A stretch of DNA of 64,000 nucleotides from Lichenicola sp965198655. GTDB lineage: Bacteria; Pseudomonadota; Alphaproteobacteria; Acetobacterales; Acetobacteraceae. Both the position numbers and the translations under genes were made by a program. How positions within the stretch are numbered: position 1 is the first letter of the stretch; the number at the start of each line of letters is the position of its first letter. Below are positions 35,004 to 43,340 of the stretch, one piece after another. The DNA lies in NCBI GenBank assembly GCA_965198655.1, contig OZ240668.1:3224001-3288000 (forward strand), read 5' to 3'. A model generated the notes under the pieces. That model saw only the letters and a list, made by a program, of their open reading frames with translations. It ran no database searches and was not told the origin of the DNA.

Positions 35004-36319
35004 CAGGCGGCGCCGGCGACGCTGCCGGCGATGCTGCGGGGAAGTGCCGGCCGACGCTCCAGTCGGGCCAGCAGCGGCAGCAGCACCAGGAAATGGGTCA
35101 GCCAATAGGCGGTGGCGATCCGGCTGAGCACCAGCCAGGCGCCGGAGGGCGGACGGAACCCGGCGATTCCCAGCAGCACGAACGAGGCTAGCAGCACCAG
35201 CAGCAGCCAGCGATACACCGGACGGAACCGGGCGCTGCGGATCGGCGAGCGGTCGAGCCAGGGCAGCACGAACAACACCGCCAGGCTGGCCGAGGCCAGC
35301 AGCACGCCGAGGCCGCCGCCTGCGCGCAGGATGGCGTAGAACGGCGCGAAGTACCATTCGGGGGTGATGTCGGCCGGGGTCGAGAGCGGGTCCGCTTCCA
35401 GGTAGTTGTCCGGCAGGGTCAGCCAGCCCGGCAGGAAGAACACCAGCACCGCGAAGGCGATCGCGAACAGCGCCATGCCGACGCCGTCCTTGGCGGTGTA
35501 GTACGGATGGAACGGCACCGTGTCGCGCGGGCCCTTCACCTCGATGCCGAGCGGGTTGTTCGAGCCGGTGACGTGCAGCGCCAGCACGTGCAGCACCACG
35601 ATGCCGATCACCGCGAAGGCGGTGACGAAGTGCAGCACGTAGATCCGGTGCAGGGCGACGTCGCCCAGCACGTCGCCACCGAGCAACCAGGAGGCCAAGC
35701 CAGGGCCGACCAGCGGCACCGAGCCCACGGCGTGCGCCGCCACGGTGAGCCCCCAATACGACATCTGGCCCCAGGGCAGCACGTAGCCGGCAAAGGCGGC
35801 GACCATGGTCATCGCCATCAGCAGCATGCCGGTCAGCCACAGCACCTCGCGCGGCGCCTTGTACGAGCCGTAGTACAGGCTGCGCCAGATGTGGACGTAG
35901 AGGGTGGCGAAGTACATCCACACCCCGCCCTGGTGGATCGACCGCACCAGCCAGCCGCTCGGCACCTGCCGGTCGATCGCCTCGACGCTGTTGAACGCCT
36001 GCGCCACGGTGGCGGTATAGTTCACCGCCAGGAAGATGCCGCTCAGCAGCAGCACCACCAGCGCCACCGTCACGAAGGCGCCGAAGTTCCACAACCCGTT
36101 GAGGTTGCGCGGCATCGGGTAGGACACGTACTCGCGTCGGAACGCGGACACCACCGGCAGCCTGGCGTCGAGCCAGCGCAGGCCGGGATGAGTGGATCCC
36201 GGCAAGGTGGAGGTCGGCGGGCGGCCGAACCGGTGCTCCGCCTGCTGGTCGTCCGGCGCCAGCGGGAAGGTGTCGGCGGCGGCGGCGCCAGGGCCAAGGT
36301 CTTCCGGCCGATCGGCCAT
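35003..36319 (-). CDS. petB: Cytochrome b of the bc1 complex
   Basis: 438 residues with eight membrane helices. Heme ligands: paired histidines in helix B (SIHQGGVWMYFATLYVHIWR) and helix D (LHFVTAFAVIGIVVLHVLALH). FAGYVLPWGQMSYWG and the Qo-site PEWY (TPEWYFAPFYAIL) are conserved. The helix B region departs from the usual ANGAS sequence, and a ~50-residue hydrophilic N-terminus is extra. It oxidises ubiquinol. The gene is first in the operon; no Rieske gene (petA) precedes it. Confidence 0.95.
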   Translation of the reverse strand: MADRPEDLGPGAAAADTFPLAPDDQQAEHRFGRPPTSTLPGSTHPGLRWLDARLPVVSAFRREYVSYPMPRNLNGLWNFGAFVTVALVVLLLSGIFLAVNYTATVAQAFNSVEAIDRQVPSGWLVRSIHQGGVWMYFATLYVHIWRSLYYGSYKAPREVLWLTGMLLMAMTMVAAFAGYVLPWGQMSYWGLTVAAHAVGSVPLVGPGLASWLLGGDVLGDVALHRIYVLHFVTAFAVIGIVVLHVLALHVTGSNNPLGIEVKGPRDTVPFHPYYTAKDGVGMALFAIAFAVLVFFLPGWLTLPDNYLEADPLSTPADITPEWYFAPFYAILRAGGGLGVLLASASLAVLFVLPWLDRSPIRSARFRPVYRWLLLVLLASFVLLGIAGFRPPSGAWLVLSRIATAYWLTHFLVLLPLLARLERRPALPRSIAGSVAGAA

Positions 36320-36426
36320 GGGTACACACCTTCCAGCCGTTCACACGGATGAGAAAAGTAGGGTCGGCCCCGCCGGCCCGCAACCGGGCGGTCGGAGTGC
36401 CGCCGGCGTTCGGCTATGCTGGGGCG

Positions 36427-37335
36427 ATGAACGACCCGTCCGCGCCGCTCCCCCACGACGACGTCCGGCCGCCGCACGACGCGCTCAAGCCCTGCGCGCG
36501 GTCCTGGTTCGAGCACCTGCGCGACCGGCTCTGCGACGCCTTCGAGGCGATCGAGGACGAACAAGATGGGCCGCTCGGGGACCGGCCGCCCGGCCGGTTC
36601 GAGCGCAGGCCCTGGTCGCGGCTGCCGGACGAGAGCGGCGGCGGCGGCGTGATCGGGCTGATGCGCGGCCGCGTGTTCGAGAAGGTGGGAGTCAACGTGT
36701 CCACCGTGCAGGGCGAGTTCAGCCCGGAGTTCCGCGGCCAGATCCCCGGTGCCGAACAGGACCCGCGGTTCTGGGCGTCCGGGATCAGCGTGGTCGCGCA
36801 CCTGCACAGCCCGCTGGTGCCGGCGGCGCACTTCAACACCCGGATGCTGGTCACCACGCAGGGCTGGTTCGGCGGCGGCGGCGACATCACGCCGATGCGG
36901 CCCGAGAGCGAGGCGGCGCAGGCGGACGCAGCGCGGTTCCATGCCGCCTTCCAGCAGGCCTGCGACCGGCACGACCCGGCCTACTACCCCCGGTTCAAGG
37001 AATGGTGCGACCGCTACTTCTTCCTGCCGCATCGCGACGAGCCGCGCGGCCTGGGCGGCATCTTCTTCGACCGGCTGTGCAGTGGCGACGCCGGCCGCGA
37101 CTTCGCCTTCACCCGCGACGTGGGCGAGGCGTTCCTCGCCGTCTATCCGCAGATCGTGCGCGGCCGCATGCGGCAGGGCTGGACCGCGGCGGAGCGCGAC
37201 CACCAGCTCCTGCGTCGGGGACGCTACGTGGAGTTCAACCTCCTCCACGACCGCGGCACCCTGTTCGGGCTTCGCACCGGCGGCAACGTCGAGGCGATCC
37301 TGATGAGCCTGCCGCCCGAGGTGCGCTGGCCCTGA
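36427..37335 (+). CDS. hemF: Oxygen-dependent coproporphyrinogen III oxidase
   Basis: 302 residues. Motifs include VNVSTVQGEF, the signature HFNTRMLVTTQGWFGGGGDI with RHD-type residues further on (CDRYFFLPHRDEPRGLGGIF), and GRYVEFNLLHDRGTLFGL. It decarboxylates coproporphyrinogen III to protoporphyrinogen IX in heme synthesis using O2. It is divergent from petB, so aerobic respiration and heme supply genes share a promoter region. Confidence 0.95.
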   Translation: MNDPSAPLPHDDVRPPHDALKPCARSWFEHLRDRLCDAFEAIEDEQDGPLGDRPPGRFERRPWSRLPDESGGGGVIGLMRGRVFEKVGVNVSTVQGEFSPEFRGQIPGAEQDPRFWASGISVVAHLHSPLVPAAHFNTRMLVTTQGWFGGGGDITPMRPESEAAQADAARFHAAFQQACDRHDPAYYPRFKEWCDRYFFLPHRDEPRGLGGIFFDRLCSGDAGRDFAFTRDVGEAFLAVYPQIVRGRMRQGWTAAERDHQLLRRGRYVEFNLLHDRGTLFGLRTGGNVEAILMSLPPEVRWP

Positions 37336-37444
37336 CCGGGCCCGGAAGCGCCCGATCGGGGACCCGGATTTGGGACATGGACCGGGCTCATGTATGAACC
37401 GGCCATGGACCGCAGGACGCACGGCTCTTGACCCGGGTGTGGCG

Positions 37445-38554
37445 ATGACGGAGTCCGGCCAGCCGCACGGCACGCCCCGTCGGGGGGTCGGCCGCAGGAT
37501 CGTGCTGCTCGCCCTGCCCGCCCTCGCCGCGACGTCCCGAACCGTTCGGGCCGCGGATCCCGGCCCGATGGCGGGGGCCGCTCTGCCTCAGGGGTCATCC
37601 CTGCGCCCGACCCTGCTGGTCGCAGGGCCGCCCGACGCGGCGCCGGGACGCTGGGCCCGGCTGCTGGCGCCCCGCCTCGGCAACGCGTTGCAGGCCGGCG
37701 CCGCCCTGCCGGTTTCCGTCACCGGCGGCCGCGACGGCGTCACCGGCGCCAACGCGTTCGAGGCGCTGACCACGCCGGACGGCTCGACCGCGATGCTGGT
37801 CCCGGGTGCGGCGGCCATCGCCTGGCTCGCCGGCGACCCGCGGGTGCATTTCGACGCCGGCCGCTGGGTGCCGGCCCTGGCCAGCCTGTCCTCCGGCGTG
37901 GTGGTCGCCCGGCTCGGCCCGGATGCGCCCCTCGCCGGCCGCACGCTGCGGACCGCCGCCTCCACCGCGACCGGCGCCGAGCTGCCGGCGCTGCTGGGCT
38001 TGTCGATGCTGTCGGTCGACCCGTCGCCGGTGTTCGGCCTGTCCGAGCCGCAGGACGCGGAGGCAGCACTCCGCGACGGCCGGGTCGACGCGATCCTGCT
38101 CGGCGGCCACGACGTGCCGGAACGACTCAGGACGCTCAGCGCGCTGGGCTTCGCCCCGTTGTTCTCGCTGGGCGGCAGCGACGAGGACAGCCTTGCGGCC
38201 GATCCCGCCCTGGCCGGCGTGCCCGCCTTCGCCGAGCGTTACCGGCAGCAGTTCGGTTATCCCCCGTCCGGCCCGTTGTTCGCCGCCTGGCGCGCCATCG
38301 CCGCCGCGGCGCGCCTGGACGTCGCCCTGGTGCTGCCGCTGCTGGCACCGGCCTCGCTGGTCGCGCGCTGGCGCAGCGCCTGCGAGACCGCGCTGTCCGA
38401 TCTCGGCCTGGTCAGCGCCGCGCGCACGGCGCAGGTCGACGCGGTTCCGGCCCCGGCCTGCGTGCAGGCGCTGGCCCGCATCAACGCCGACGAGACCGCC
38501 CAGCTCAGCCTGCGCCGCTGGATCGCAGCCCGCCCGGACTGGCGGCCGACCTGA
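37445..38554 (+). CDS. Tripartite tricarboxylate transporter (Bug-type) substrate-binding protein-like
   Basis: 369 residues with a twin-arginine-like leader (RRGVGRRIVLLALPALAA). Blocks such as TLLVAGPPDAAPGRWARLLA, GRDGVTGANAFEALTTPDGS and ARLGPDAPLAGRTLR resemble Bug periplasmic receptors. No transporter membrane genes (tctAB) are adjacent, as is common for Bug proteins. The ligand is unknown. ATG 37445 is preferred because it places the leader near the N-terminus; 37370 is possible. Confidence 0.65.
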   Translation: MTESGQPHGTPRRGVGRRIVLLALPALAATSRTVRAADPGPMAGAALPQGSSLRPTLLVAGPPDAAPGRWARLLAPRLGNALQAGAALPVSVTGGRDGVTGANAFEALTTPDGSTAMLVPGAAAIAWLAGDPRVHFDAGRWVPALASLSSGVVVARLGPDAPLAGRTLRTAASTATGAELPALLGLSMLSVDPSPVFGLSEPQDAEAALRDGRVDAILLGGHDVPERLRTLSALGFAPLFSLGGSDEDSLAADPALAGVPAFAERYRQQFGYPPSGPLFAAWRAIAAAARLDVALVLPLLAPASLVARWRSACETALSDLGLVSAARTAQVDAVPAPACVQALARINADETAQLSLRRWIAARPDWRPT

Positions 38555-38581
38555 CCTGGCGGCCGACCTGACGCGGACGGC

Positions 38582-40843
38582 CTAGACGGTAACCTGGGCC
38601 GCCGTGCCGGACAGCAGCGCGTCCAGCTCGGCGCCGTGGACCGGCCTGGAGAACAGGTAGCCCTGCAGCCCGCTGCAGCCGGCGGTCGACATCAGCCGCA
38701 TCTGCTCGGGCGTCTCGATGCCCTCGGCCGTCACCGTCACCCCGATCGCATGTCCCAGGATCACGATGCAGGCGGCCAGGGCCAGCGCCTCGGGATCGGA
38801 CTCGATGTTCTCGATGAACGACCGGTCGATCTTGATCTTGTCGACGTGCAGCCGTCGCAGGTAGCTCAGGCTCGAATAGCCGACCCCGAAATCGTCCAGC
38901 GCGATCCGGAAGCCGGACTGCCGCAACTGGTCGAGTGCGGCCTGCGTGGTCTCGTCGCTGCCCAGCAGCACGCCCTCGGTGATCTCCAGCTCGATCTGCT
39001 GCGGGTCCACGCCCGCCGCCTGCACCGTTCTCGCCACCGTCTGCGCGAAGTCGGAGGTGTGGAGCTGCACCGGCGACAGGTTGACCGACAGGAACAGGTC
39101 GGGGCGGCGCCGTGCGACCGCCACCGCGTCCGACAGCACGAACGCGCCGAGCTGGCGGATCAGCCCGGTCTCCTCGGCGATGGCGATGAACTCGGGCGTC
39201 GGCACCAGCTCGCCGTCATGCCGCCGCCAGCGGACCAGGGCTTCGAGGCCGATGACGTCGCCGCGCCCGGCGCTGACCTGGGGCTGGTAGCAGACGAACA
39301 GGCCGTCGCCCGCTTGCAGCGCCTGCCGCAGCTCGTCCTCCAGCACGGTGCGCCGGCGCAGCCTGCGATCCAGGTCGGCGGAAAAGCAGCACCGGCAGTT
39401 CCGGCCGTTCGCCTTGGCCTGGTAGAGGGCGATGTCGGCGCGTCGATGCAGGTCCTGCACCGTGCTGCCGTCCAGGCCCGCCTCCAGGGCGACGCCGATG
39501 CTGATCCCGACATGGGTTTCGCTGTCGCCGATGCGGAATGGCACCGCCATCACCTCGAACAGCCGGTCGCAGATGCGTTCGACCTGGTCCGGGCCGTCCA
39601 GGACGTCGACCAGCACGGCGAACTCGTCGCCGCCCAGCCGCGCCACCATGTCCATCGGACGGAACACCTCGCGCAGCCGCTGCCCGAACGCGCGCAGCAG
39701 GGCGTCGCCCACCTGGTGTCCCAGCATGTCGTTGACCCGCTTGAACCGGTCCAGGTCGATCATGAACAGCCCGGCATGGCCGGTGCCGATCTCGGGCGAC
39801 ACGCATTCCCTCAGCCGCCGGTCGAACAACGCGCGGTTGGGCAGCCCGGTCAGCGGGTCGTGCTCGGCCAGGTGCCGGACGTTGGCCTCGTTCTCGAGCA
39901 GCTCGCGCACCGACCGCTCCTGGGCCAGGCTGATCCTCCAGGACGAGCGGAGCAGCAGCAGCACGACCGCGAACAGCACGACCGCGAGGATCAACGCCAT
40001 CGGCACCAGCAGGCCCAGGATCCGGCGCCCCGGCAGCTCGGGCCGCCACATGATCCATCCGACCCGACGGCCGAGCGGATCGTGCAGGGGGAGGGCCTGC
40101 TCCTTCGCCACCAGGCCGTCGCTTCGCGAGAAGCGCACGCCGTCGAGCGAGTAGCGCTGGGAGATGCCGTCAAGGTAGGCACCGTCGAGCCGCTTCATGT
40201 CGACCAGCACGTCGTCGACGGTGCCGGCCTCGGTCGGGCGCGGCACGCGGACGATCACGGCGCTGATCGCCATCGGCTCGCCGCGGACGAGCATGATCCC
40301 ACCGAGATGCGGCATGTCGTCGGCACGACGGGAGCCGGGCTCCAGCCCCGCCCCCGGAGCGGCTGGCGCCGCCATCGACCCGGCCTGGCGCCTGAGCAGC
40401 CGGACCAGCGGCAGCACGTCGGTGCCGACCGCGGCGAAGGCATCGTTGCCGACGCGGCGGCCGGACACGCTGGCATAGATCGGCTGGTCGGTGCTGCCGA
40501 GGACGTAGACCATCTGGTGGCCGAACATCATATAGAGCCAGACGCCAGCGAACCGGTCGAGCCAGTCCGGATCGTGCAACGGCCTGCCCAGCTCGTTGGC
40601 GAAGGCGGGCCAGGCGGCGACGCTCCGCTGCTGGCTGGCGAGGTCGTCCAGCGTGTCCCCGATCGAGTTGCGGGCGACGCGTGTTTGCCTTTCGGCCGAC
40701 ACCTCGTCCGCCTGGCGCGCCGCCCAGTACAGCCCGAAGCCGCCCGCAGCCAGCACGAACAGGATGACGATCAGGGTCGGCGCCACGATGTGGCGGACGA
40801 AGCGAGCCCGGACGTTGGAGGGTTGCACGACTGGCTCGGACAT
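38582..40843 (-). CDS. Membrane CHASE4-GGDEF-EAL protein (c-di-GMP turnover)
   Basis: 753 residues. One N-terminal helix (PTLIVILFVLAAGGFGLYWA), a periplasmic CHASE4-like sensor (to about residue 270), and a second helix (ILGLLVPMALILAVVLFAVV). The GGDEF domain has an intact RLGGDEFAV. The EAL domain has GLEALVRW, ITEGVLL, DDFGVGYSSLSYL and TAEGIET. Both domains look catalytic, so it may make and break c-di-GMP. ATG 40843 is chosen; 40927 and 40855 are upstream alternatives. The motor genes at 51-53 kb are plausible downstream targets (inference). Confidence 0.92.
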   Translation of the reverse strand: MSEPVVQPSNVRARFVRHIVAPTLIVILFVLAAGGFGLYWAARQADEVSAERQTRVARNSIGDTLDDLASQQRSVAAWPAFANELGRPLHDPDWLDRFAGVWLYMMFGHQMVYVLGSTDQPIYASVSGRRVGNDAFAAVGTDVLPLVRLLRRQAGSMAAPAAPGAGLEPGSRRADDMPHLGGIMLVRGEPMAISAVIVRVPRPTEAGTVDDVLVDMKRLDGAYLDGISQRYSLDGVRFSRSDGLVAKEQALPLHDPLGRRVGWIMWRPELPGRRILGLLVPMALILAVVLFAVVLLLLRSSWRISLAQERSVRELLENEANVRHLAEHDPLTGLPNRALFDRRLRECVSPEIGTGHAGLFMIDLDRFKRVNDMLGHQVGDALLRAFGQRLREVFRPMDMVARLGGDEFAVLVDVLDGPDQVERICDRLFEVMAVPFRIGDSETHVGISIGVALEAGLDGSTVQDLHRRADIALYQAKANGRNCRCCFSADLDRRLRRRTVLEDELRQALQAGDGLFVCYQPQVSAGRGDVIGLEALVRWRRHDGELVPTPEFIAIAEETGLIRQLGAFVLSDAVAVARRRPDLFLSVNLSPVQLHTSDFAQTVARTVQAAGVDPQQIELEITEGVLLGSDETTQAALDQLRQSGFRIALDDFGVGYSSLSYLRRLHVDKIKIDRSFIENIESDPEALALAACIVILGHAIGVTVTAEGIETPEQMRLMSTAGCSGLQGYLFSRPVHGAELDALLSGTAAQVTV

Positions 40844-40927
40844 CGGAACAACCATATCCCGTTCCGGTCGCGGCAAGATCAACAAAACGTCGTCCGGCGC
40901 GACATCTATGCCAATAGGATCCGACAC

Positions 40928-41657
40928 GTCGTCTCATTTTTTGTTTTCGTCTTGTTCGGCACGCCTGCGGCCGCGACGGTCGCAATACTGCTACGGGCGC
41001 CAACCTTCCGCGCCAACGGGTCCTGCGGATCGCGGCCGACCTCGCGCGTCGCACCGTGGCGATTCTGGAGCGCGCCGGCGATCGAGACACCTTCCTGTCG
41101 ACATGGTCGTGACCCGAGGCCGACGCGTAGCGTCGTTTGCATGAACGGGTCCGGTCCGGGACGGCGTGTCGGCTGTGGCCGCGGTGGTCGGCAGCGTCAC
41201 CCGTGCTGCGGACGCTCGGGCTGATGGGGTTGGGTCGGACGCGAGCTGGGCATCCGGCCGGACCGAGCACAGGACGGCTTGCCGCCTGACCGGTGACGGC
41301 GTGCGTTTCTGATCGTCGCGACCGTCACCGCACGGCATCGGGGAGGCGGCTGTGCGCCTGTTCGATGGCCGGATGATCCTTGGTGGACGGCCGAGGTGAG
41401 GACGTGGCGGATGGGTTCCTGCCCATGGCCGGCGCACGCGTCGCGGTTGCCAGCCCCTCCCCTTGATCTCGACGCGTGGCTGGATCCGCTCGCCGGGAAC
41501 GAGGCGGGCAATCCGGTTCAGGGCCGGCGCGGCATCCACCCCGGTGATCACGTCGGCGGCGGACGACCTGCTGCACGACAAGCGGCTGGTCGGGCCGTCC
41601 GGGGTTGGCTGGACGAGTGAGGTCCGTCGCGGACCGCAGCGCAGGACGGGATGGGCG
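40928..41657. other. Region without recognisable gene
   Basis: About 730 bp between the c-di-GMP protein and the carboxylesterase. Open frames exist (largest 40991-41581, minus), but their proteins are Arg/Pro/Ala-rich with no domain. An AT-rich patch near 40930-40960 may hold a promoter for the upstream gene. A decayed gene cannot be excluded. Confidence 0.5.
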
Positions 41658-43316
41658 TCAGTCGATGCTGTCGATCAGCTTGGGCGCGACACCGAGGCTG
41701 CTCCAAAGACCGCAATGGTGGCGGGCGGAGAAGTCGGCGGAGATGGCAGGCGGCGTCGCGAGGCTGATGACATCATCGCCCTGGCCGACCGTGACGCGGG
41801 GGGCCCGGTTCGAGGCCAGGACACCGAGCAGGTCGATCATGCCGTCGGACAGGGCGCGACCAGCGGGGCGGACCAGCGGTCGGTCGGCGCCGTCATGGCC
41901 GAACAGGTAGGCAAGCTCGGTCGTGTGGGCGTCGCGGGTCTCGATGCCGGGGGCAGCAGGGACGGGATAATCGTGCACCGGGTCGGGCTGGGCGAACTCG
42001 AACTGGCGGCTGGCGACGTGTCGCGCCAGCGCACGGTGCAGCGAGACGGCCGGGCAACTGAAGAACTCGTCGGTCAACACCGCGGACAGGGCCTGGCCGG
42101 GTGTGCCGGCGACGGAGGCCGGATAGGCGGCGGCGATCGTTGGCGCGTTCGCGCTGCCGAACGCCTTGGCCAGGGTGGCCAGGTATTCGTCGGCGGTGAC
42201 GGCATGGCCCTTGGCCGCCGCGGCGGCGGCGATGAAGTAGGTGCCCTCGTCGGCGTCGGTCAGGACCGATGTCGGGACATGGAAATAGCGACCGTCGGCT
42301 AGCGCCTTGTCCACGGTTCCGGGCAGCACGACCCCATCGATGGCGGGACCGATCGACACGTCACTCTTCAGCAGGGTTGCGACCGGCACGGCCCGAAGGC
42401 AGGCCGCCTGGTCAGCGGCTCCGGCGCAGCCGGTCGCGGACAGGATGGGCGCATCGCGGATCTCGGCGGTGCCCAGCGTCTCGGTCGGCGGTGCGCCCGG
42501 GCTTTCCAGCAGCGCAGCGGAGAACAGGCCGCGGGCGGAGGGCGAGATCAGTTGTTCGGCGATCGACAGGGCACCGGCTGATTGGCCGAACAGGGCGATC
42601 CGGGCCGGGTCGCCTCCCATGGCTCGGGCGTTGTCGCGTATCCAGCGCAAGGCGGCCTGCTGGTCCAGCAGGCCATAGTTTCCCGAAACGCCGCGTGGGT
42701 CGGCGGCATCAAGCGCTGGCGAGGCCAGGAAGCCGAGCACGCCGAGCCGATAGTTCACGGTGACCACGATGGCGCCAGTACGCTCCGCGATCCGGCTCGC
42801 GTCGTAGTTCGGCCCATTGTCGCCGTTCCCCGCTACGGCACTGCCGTAGCGGAAGCTGCCGCCGTAGAGGAACACCAGGATCGGCCGCGACGCGCCGCCG
42901 CGGATCGGCCTGAAGACGTTGAGGGTCAGGCAGTCCTCGTCGCTGCTGGGCATGTCGAGGGCACTGCCCTGCGGGCAAGCGTGGCCGTAGGCGGTCGCCA
43001 GCAGCGGCATCGTCCAGGGTGCGTGGGGCGCGGGCGGCCGGAAGCGCAGGCCGCGTGTCGGCGGCGCCGCATACGGGATGCCAAGGAAGCGCGATACCGC
43101 GCCGTCGCTGGTGCCGACGGCGCGGCCGGACCTGGTGTCGAGGAAAACCTCGTCGGCGCGGGCGACGGGCGTGGCCGCAGCGACGCCGATCGTGGCCATG
43201 AACAGCAGCAGGGAAGCTGCGCCAGGCACCGAACCGACGCTATGGGCTGTTCGGCGTCTGCACCGCGACGAGGCGTCGCGCACATGCGAGACCGGTGCCA
43301 ACGCAGCAGAGGGCAT
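41658..43316 (-). CDS. Secreted carboxylesterase type B
   Basis: 552 residues. A hydrophobic segment (ASLLLFMATIGVAAATPVARA) looks like a signal peptide, so the true start is probably a later GTG than 43316. Family motifs: RFLGIPYAAPPTRGLRFRPP, SSDEDCLTLNVFRP, the oxyanion loop FLYGGSFRYG, the nucleophile FGQSAGALS, the acid in DADEGTYF, and the histidine near AHTTELAYLFGH. It hydrolyses carboxylic esters outside the cytoplasm; the substrate is unknown. Confidence 0.9.
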   Translation of the reverse strand: MPSAALAPVSHVRDASSRCRRRTAHSVGSVPGAASLLLFMATIGVAAATPVARADEVFLDTRSGRAVGTSDGAVSRFLGIPYAAPPTRGLRFRPPAPHAPWTMPLLATAYGHACPQGSALDMPSSDEDCLTLNVFRPIRGGASRPILVFLYGGSFRYGSAVAGNGDNGPNYDASRIAERTGAIVVTVNYRLGVLGFLASPALDAADPRGVSGNYGLLDQQAALRWIRDNARAMGGDPARIALFGQSAGALSIAEQLISPSARGLFSAALLESPGAPPTETLGTAEIRDAPILSATGCAGAADQAACLRAVPVATLLKSDVSIGPAIDGVVLPGTVDKALADGRYFHVPTSVLTDADEGTYFIAAAAAAKGHAVTADEYLATLAKAFGSANAPTIAAAYPASVAGTPGQALSAVLTDEFFSCPAVSLHRALARHVASRQFEFAQPDPVHDYPVPAAPGIETRDAHTTELAYLFGHDGADRPLVRPAGRALSDGMIDLLGVLASNRAPRVTVGQGDDVISLATPPAISADFSARHHCGLWSSLGVAPKLIDSID

Positions 43317-43340
43317 CCCTCGATCCCAGTAGCTTTCCGG

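Noticed and set aside
40991..41581. A 196-codon minus-strand frame in the gap after the c-di-GMP gene
   Set aside because: Arg/Pro/Ser-rich without recognisable motif or ribosome site.
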